Source: JBDRCC01 sp043822065 [NCBI: archaeon] (GTDB taxonomy: Archaea > Undinarchaeota > CAZHTU01). Taken from it: a stretch of 64,000 nt of DNA. Of this stretch, positions 60,090 through 64,000 are shown piece by piece. The translations under genes were made by a program, and so were the position numbers. Position 1 is the first letter of the stretch, and every line of letters starts with the position of its first letter. The stretch lies in NCBI GenBank assembly GCA_043822065.1, contig JBDRCC010000001.1, forward strand, positions 1 through 64,000. The letters are read 5' to 3'. Below the pieces are notes generated by a model, which saw only the letters and a list, made by a program, of their open reading frames with translations, made no database searches and had not been told where the DNA came from.

Positions 60090-60992
60090 ATGTTTGAGGT
60101 ATTCTTTCTCGGCACCGGGGCTGCAATCCCATCGAAGGACAGGGGGCACACGACCATCGCTGTCAGGCGGAACGGCGAGATAACCCTCCTTGACTGCGGC
60201 GAGGGCGCACAGCGCGAGATGATAAAAAACGGCCTGAGCATCATGAAGGTCAGGCGCATACTCATAACCCACCTGCACGCGGACCATGCCGCCGGGCTTT
60301 TTTCCCTCCCGCAGAGCCTTTACCTGCTGAACAGGCGGGAGCCGCTCGACATCTACGGGCCGAAGGGCATAAAGTCGATGGGAACTGCATTCGAGAAGTT
60401 CTTCTTCTTTGAGCCGGACTATGCGATAAGGTACCACGAGCTGCCGGAGGAAGAGGCGCTTGTCTATTCCGACAGCGAGATTGAAATCAGGTCGGTCGGC
60501 GTCGAGCACAGCCTCCCGACGGTTGCATATTCCATAAGGGAGAAAGACAGGCTGCACCTGGACGCCAAGAAGGCGAACGGGCTTGGGGTGAAGCCTGGGC
60601 CGCTGAGGAAAAATCTGACGGACGGGAAGGACATAGTGGTCAACGGGAAAAAGGTAAGGTCGAAGGACGTGACCAAGCTTGAGAAGGGGCTGAAGATTTC
60701 GTATTCCGGGGACACCGCGCCCTGCCAGTCATTCAAGAAGCTTGCAAGGGATTCGGACCTGCTTATCCACGAGGCGACTTTCAGGGCGGAGAAGGAGGCA
60801 GAGTCCAAGGAGTACGGGCATTCGACTTCGGTCGGCGCGGCAAAGGTCGCGAAGGAGACGAATTCGAAAAAGCTTGCCCTTGTGCACATCAGCCCCAGGT
60901 ACGAGGAGCCCAAAGAGCTGGAGAAAGAGGCGAAAGCGGTGTTCAGGAACACGGTTGCCTCCAAAGACGGCATGAAGCTTGTGCTAAAATGA
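60090..60992 (+). CDS. rnz: Ribonuclease Z (tRNA 3' endonuclease)
   Basis: 300 residues. Metallo-beta-lactamase fold with LITHLHADHAAGLFSLP (HxHxDH), GVEHSLPTVAYSI, ISYSGDTAPCQSF and HSTSVGAAKVAKE (late His in LVHISPRY). Cuts pre-tRNA 3' trailers, needed here for tRNAs without encoded CCA. Its stop overlaps an ATG that begins the remnant of the original taw1 gene. Confidence 0.95.
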   Translation: MFEVFFLGTGAAIPSKDRGHTTIAVRRNGEITLLDCGEGAQREMIKNGLSIMKVRRILITHLHADHAAGLFSLPQSLYLLNRREPLDIYGPKGIKSMGTAFEKFFFFEPDYAIRYHELPEEEALVYSDSEIEIRSVGVEHSLPTVAYSIREKDRLHLDAKKANGLGVKPGPLRKNLTDGKDIVVNGKKVRSKDVTKLEKGLKISYSGDTAPCQSFKKLARDSDLLIHEATFRAEKEAESKEYGHSTSVGAAKVAKETNSKKLALVHISPRYEEPKELEKEAKAVFRNTVASKDGMKLVLK

Positions 60993-61015
60993 AGCCGGAG
61001 CTTGAGGAAGAGTGA
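60989..61015 (+). pseudogene. Remnant of the original taw1 start (8 codons)
   Basis: ATG overlaps the rnz stop (ATGA), reads MKPELEEE and then hits TGA where host-like GC-rich sequence turns AT-rich. Archaeal taw1 proteins typically open with a helix of this kind followed by LKKxxY; the complete gene at 62483 reads ELQEALKKQHY at the equivalent place. So this is probably the 5' end of taw1 cut off by the insertion that follows. Confidence 0.6.
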
Positions 61016-61093
61016 GTTTTCCTAAAGTATTACTGGCAATCTACTATCTCGAGACGTGTATAACTCATGAAACAAAAGAGTTATTAAAAGCTT

Positions 61094-62479
61094 ATGAGAT
61101 ATCCCATTCAGTTCGTTGCAAAAATATGTTACGATAAGAGGTCGCACTACTGCGTTGTTATGCCAAAGAAATTATGTGTAGACAACTCTCTGCACTCCGG
61201 TGACATTCTTAAGCTGAGAATCGGTGAAAAGACTATATTTGTAAAGTTAAAAAGACGGTGCAAATCACTTACATTTACTATTAGCGCTAAGATAGGTAGA
61301 ATGTTTGATACAAAGGAAAATGTTACAATTATGGAAAAGTTGGAACTTAGAAAACCTGATAGTGAGGATATTGTTTTTGAAGGGGGTAATGTAGACCTTT
61401 ATAGGTCACTGCCAATATACTCCACTAGAGCTAAATTAGAATGGAATTACTGTTTATTGGACGATTCTCTACTACTATGCATAGAACCTAAACATGTACG
61501 CGGAACGGAATTTAAATACATAATAGTTCCTCAGTACCTTGATGTCGAAAAGCTAGGTTTGATGTGTGGGTTGATCTTTTCTGATGGTTTCAAAAAATTT
61601 GGCTTTGAGGATTTCTATGGTGAAAAATGTAAGACTACTACTACGTTTCAATTCACCAATGGAGATCCTTGTGTAATAAAATTATTTACGACATTAACGA
61701 GAGATTTACTCGAGATAGAACCATCTGAGTACAACGGAAATTTGTCATTTCCGCAGAAACTTTCTGAAGAGAAGACAGATAAAATTAGAAGATTCTGGGA
61801 AGATTCTTATGGTGTTAGGATTAAGTTAATATCTTTTAGAGATACTAAGAATAATAAGTGTCCGTGGGGGATAGCTACTATTAGGATACATAAAATGGTA
61901 TTGGCAGAATTCGTCGTGAGTCTGCTCAGAAAATTGTTGAAGTGGACACTCTGCTCTCAAGACAAATTGGCGTACATTTTTAAGAAAGAGTTTATCAGAG
62001 GCGCATTAATAGGTGATGGCTCACCGATACTCGACAAAGGTGTATTGAGACGGTATATGATAAGTATCGAAACTAAAAAAGAGGGCGAACTTTACGTAGA
62101 ACTGCTGAATTCTCTTGGAATAGAATCTCGGCTGTTATGGACGAAAGATGAGAAGGTAGCACCATATTTGAGGAAGGTTGATCTGCGAGGAGAATATAAA
62201 TTCCTAGAAAAAATAGTTTATGCCTTTCCGCTTGGCATATTTATTAACGGCGACTTTTTAGGGTCTTTAGAGAAAGAACTAAAAGCGCTTCATGGATTGT
62301 TTCGACATTCTAAGTGCCATGTTAAAGATCACAAAAAGTTAATAGACCTTGCTGAGAAGATAGATGTGAGGTTTAAAGCTGATTTATATAAACTTAAAGA
62401 AGCTGGTATTCAACTCCCAAAAGTTTATGAGGAGTACTGCCTAAATAGAATACCATTGCCTATCAAAAGTAGAAAATAA
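61094..62479 (+). CDS. LAGLIDADG homing endonuclease (free-standing)
   Basis: 461 residues, strongly AT-rich. Two LAGLIDADG-type motifs: LGLMCGLIFSDG (about 154-165) and FIRGALIGDGSP (about 300-311), both with the acidic catalytic residue. The N-terminal ~80 residues (FVAKICYDKRSHYCVVMPKK...SGDILKLRI) look like an AbrB-type swapped-hairpin DNA-binding fold. The stop is 3 bp before the taw1 ATG. Not an intein or intron ORF as it has its own start and stop. Its likely target is taw1. Confidence 0.82.
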   Translation: MRYPIQFVAKICYDKRSHYCVVMPKKLCVDNSLHSGDILKLRIGEKTIFVKLKRRCKSLTFTISAKIGRMFDTKENVTIMEKLELRKPDSEDIVFEGGNVDLYRSLPIYSTRAKLEWNYCLLDDSLLLCIEPKHVRGTEFKYIIVPQYLDVEKLGLMCGLIFSDGFKKFGFEDFYGEKCKTTTTFQFTNGDPCVIKLFTTLTRDLLEIEPSEYNGNLSFPQKLSEEKTDKIRRFWEDSYGVRIKLISFRDTKNNKCPWGIATIRIHKMVLAEFVVSLLRKLLKWTLCSQDKLAYIFKKEFIRGALIGDGSPILDKGVLRRYMISIETKKEGELYVELLNSLGIESRLLWTKDEKVAPYLRKVDLRGEYKFLEKIVYAFPLGIFINGDFLGSLEKELKALHGLFRHSKCHVKDHKKLIDLAEKIDVRFKADLYKLKEAGIQLPKVYEEYCLNRIPLPIKSRK

Positions 62480-62482
62480 GAG

Positions 62483-63406
62483 ATGTATAAAAGTTTTGCT
62501 GGAGAGTTACAAGAAGCATTGAAAAAGCAACACTATGGTATATTCGGTAAACATTCTGCCGTAAAAGTTTGCGAATGGACGAAAAAAAGTTTGACGGAGA
62601 ATAATGTATGTTATAAAGAATCCTTCTATAAAATAAAGAGCCACCAGTGCATGGAGATGACTCCTGCCGCCGGCTTCTGCAACTTCAGGTGCACGTACTG
62701 CTGGAGGAAGCACGAGCTGAACCAAGGTGCAGATATGGAGGGGATTAAGATAGACGAGCCGGCTGGCATTATTGACGGCCTTGTCCAGGAGCGGAAAAAG
62801 CTGCTTATCGGGTTCAAGGGGAATGATAAGGTTGACCAAAAAAAGCTGCAGGAGGCGATGAGCCCGAAGCACGCCGCGATTTCGCTGACGGGGGAGCCTA
62901 CGCTTTACCCGAAGATTGGGGAGATGATTGATGAGTTCCATAAGAGGAAGATGACGACGTATTTGGTTACGAACTGCTCGCGGCCGGATGTGCTTGAAAA
63001 AATACCGGAGCCGACCCAGCTGTACCTGAGCGTGACATCGCCGACTGAGGAGGCATTCAAGCGGATTAATGTTCCGCTGGAACGGGGCGCCTGGAGTAAG
63101 GTGCAAAAGACGCTGGAGCTTGTGCCGAGCTTCTCATGCCCGACCGTGATGCGGCTGACCATGATTGCAGGGCACAACATGGGCTTGGGCAGGGAGTTCG
63201 CGAAGGTCGTCAGCAGGGCTCAGCCGAGGTATGTGGAGGTAAAAAGCTTTATGCTGATTGGCGGGGCGAGGCACAGGAACCTGACCCTGGACAACATGCC
63301 GAAGCATGAGGAGCTCAGGGAATTCTCAAGGAAGCTTGCGGAAGAGACATCATATAGTATTAAGGACGAAAAGGCAGACTCGAGAGTAGTGCTACTTAGC
63401 AAGTGA
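62483..63406 (+). CDS. taw1: tRNA 4-demethylwyosine synthase (Taw1/TYW1), chimeric in composition
   Basis: 307 residues. Radical SAM enzyme that builds the wyosine tricycle on tRNA-Phe G37. Three cysteines of the second cluster are present (KVCEW, NVCYK, HQCMEM), then the SAM cluster GFCNFRCTYCWR. Conserved KSHQCMEMTP in between. The first ~50 codons (62483-62635) are AT-rich like the endonuclease gene; from there on composition is that of the host. The gene is intact and should be functional. Confidence 0.93.
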   Translation: MYKSFAGELQEALKKQHYGIFGKHSAVKVCEWTKKSLTENNVCYKESFYKIKSHQCMEMTPAAGFCNFRCTYCWRKHELNQGADMEGIKIDEPAGIIDGLVQERKKLLIGFKGNDKVDQKKLQEAMSPKHAAISLTGEPTLYPKIGEMIDEFHKRKMTTYLVTNCSRPDVLEKIPEPTQLYLSVTSPTEEAFKRINVPLERGAWSKVQKTLELVPSFSCPTVMRLTMIAGHNMGLGREFAKVVSRAQPRYVEVKSFMLIGGARHRNLTLDNMPKHEELREFSRKLAEETSYSIKDEKADSRVVLLSK

Positions 63407-63437
63407 GCAGCTGGGGCTGCCAGATTTTTTGGTGTAT

Positions 63438-63578
63438 GTTTGGTGTAGGTTGGTGTATGTTCACCTACACCAGCATTTTACCTACACCAACCTATTTTTC
63501 AGGATATGGGGGTGTAGTTTGTGTAGTTAGTGCAGTTAGTGTAGTTATGCGCCTTTAAGCCCCTATAGTGCTATAGTG
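63438..63578. repeat. GGTGTA inverted repeats and 9-bp/8-bp tandem repeats
   Basis: GTTTGGTGTAGGT (63438-63450) faces ACCTACACCAACC (63480-63492; 12 of 13 pair). Then four 9-bp units GTGTAGTTT, GTGTAGTTA, GTGCAGTTA, GTGTAGTTA (63512-63547) and two 8-bp units CTATAGTG (63563-63578). No gene is seen. This begins the ~590-bp non-coding end of the window. Confidence 0.8.
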
Positions 63579-63605
63579 CAGTAGCGATTTCTTGCTGCGG
63601 CACGC

Positions 63606-63726
63606 CAGCCAAACGCCCGGTCCGGGCGCCATTTGCCGGCTTGGCTGCGCAGGTGCGGAAACGCCTATCATGCGGGCGCAGCCCGCATGAACGTCCCCCC
63701 CGATAATATGGGGAGCTTTGCTCCCC
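63606..63726. other. GC-rich series of stem-loops
   Basis: CGCCCGG-T-CCGGGCG (63614-63628) sits inside CAGCCAA/TTGGCTG arms (63606-63612, 63641-63647). Next are TCATGCGGGC-GCA-GCCCGCATGA (63668-63690, 10-bp stem) and GGGGAGC-TTT-GCTCCCC (63710-63726). It may be a structured RNA, a terminator group, an origin-like region or the end of a mobile element. I cannot choose between these. Confidence 0.6.
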
Positions 63727-63851
63727 TAGATTTGATTGTTAGGCTCGCGGCGCGCGCGGCCAGGCGGGCGCTGGCGCTTATGAAAAACCTGGGAATTTGG
63801 CGCCCGAAGCGCGCTTTTGGAAGCCGGGCGGAAGGTGCAAATACAATTTTA

Positions 63852-63867
63852 CGTAAATATATTTACG
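63852..63867. repeat. Perfect 16-bp palindrome CGTAAATATATTTACG
   Basis: Reads the same on both strands, in an AT-rich patch after the GC-rich hairpins. A protein-binding site or bidirectional TATA element is possible. From here to 64000 no gene is supported. Confidence 0.7.
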
Positions 63868-64000
63868 GAAGAAAATTAACAACGAAATAATTAGGTGGAT
63901 TTTGTCAGATCGATGTCGCCTCTTCATCGCCCGAAGATGCAGCAGGCATGATGGGCATCAGTGGGTGTACACGTCGTCATCCAAAACCCATTATGTTTTG

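Noticed and set aside
63430-63580. CRISPR array
   Set aside because: The repeats are 8-13 bp, contiguous or facing each other, without regular unique spacers; no cas gene is in the window.
63633-63890. An 85-codon open frame in the GC-rich end region
   Set aside because: It runs through several strong inverted repeats, has skewed Arg/Ala composition as expected by chance in GC-rich DNA, no ribosome site and no recognisable motif.
63905-63990. A short stretch (GATGTCGCCTCTTC...) resembling the GATGTCGGCTCTTCC segment of 23S rRNA
   Set aside because: Only about 14 bases agree; the following sequence diverges from any rRNA I recall, so chance or a small decayed piece is more likely. Extending the sequence would settle it.

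Overview
The window is archaeal chromosome. It carries an archaeal FEN-1, a 20S proteasome beta subunit, a KH/beta-CASP RNase (aCPSF1 type), archaeal ProRS, a class I CCA-adding enzyme, archaeal HMG-CoA reductase and synthase, ether-lipid head-group genes (CDP-archaeol synthase, archaetidylserine synthase and decarboxylase), Taw1, TrmG10, RNase Z and eL40. Starts have TATA-like boxes about 25-30 bp upstream and are often leaderless; ATGA overlaps are common. Lineage cannot be fixed from this stretch; a DPANN or deep euryarchaeal genome would fit, but that is inference.

Layout. 1-12 kb: end of a geranylgeranyl reductase, fen, a two-gene half-size MFS pair, three small membrane or exported proteins, proC-proS, psmB, aCPSF1 and an NfnAB-like flavoprotein pair. 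12-21.5 kb: eL40, an exported transglutaminase-like protein, pyrG, glmS, the RNA ligase with its PIN partner, and the DUF35-thiolase-HMG-CoA synthase operon. 21.6-37.6 kb: tRNA-Pro(CGG), an ACT protein, an aldehyde dehydrogenase, AEC and MarC membrane proteins, tRNA-Arg(GCG)-argS-PfkB kinase, tRNA-Arg(TCG), a lipoprotein serpin, the phospholipid genes, CBS and HtpX proteins, a cyclic-DPG-synthetase-like GTPase, carbamate kinase, ornithine carbamoyltransferase and an intron-containing tRNA-Arg(TCT). 37.6-47.7 kb: VIT-like transporter, DUF357, CCA enzyme, ZPR1 protein, HTH proteins, HMG-CoA reductase, a Fic protein behind GTATAC palindromes, DNA ligase and an ABC exporter. 55.5-63.4 kb: rpe, split transketolase, transaldolase, trmG10, rnz and taw1.

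Three visibly AT-rich islands interrupt the GC-richer backbone: the fic gene (about 43.0-44.2 kb), a block of seven genes at 47.7-55.4 kb, and a LAGLIDADG insertion at 61.0-62.64 kb. The 47.7-55.4 kb block is the best candidate for an undescribed system. It holds two B12-type radical SAM proteins, one SPASM radical SAM maturase, a SelO-like kinase-fold protein, an M29-type aminopeptidase and two very short ORFs (60 and 43 codons) with a shared leader-like motif. It looks like a RiPP (modified peptide) pathway with two precursors.

The second strong observation is at taw1. A 27-bp remnant of the original start (MKPELEEE, overlapping the rnz stop) is followed by a homing-endonuclease gene, then a full taw1 whose first ~50 codons are AT-rich like the endonuclease gene and whose remainder has host composition. 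The element seems to have broken the gene and supplied a replacement 5' end. Other notable items are the duplicated 3' tRNA ends, each with a covarying palindrome, downstream of two tRNA-Arg genes; a tRNA intron inside the anticodon stem; a 33-bp tandem repeat inside a CDP-alcohol transferase; and a repeat- and hairpin-rich final 590 bp.
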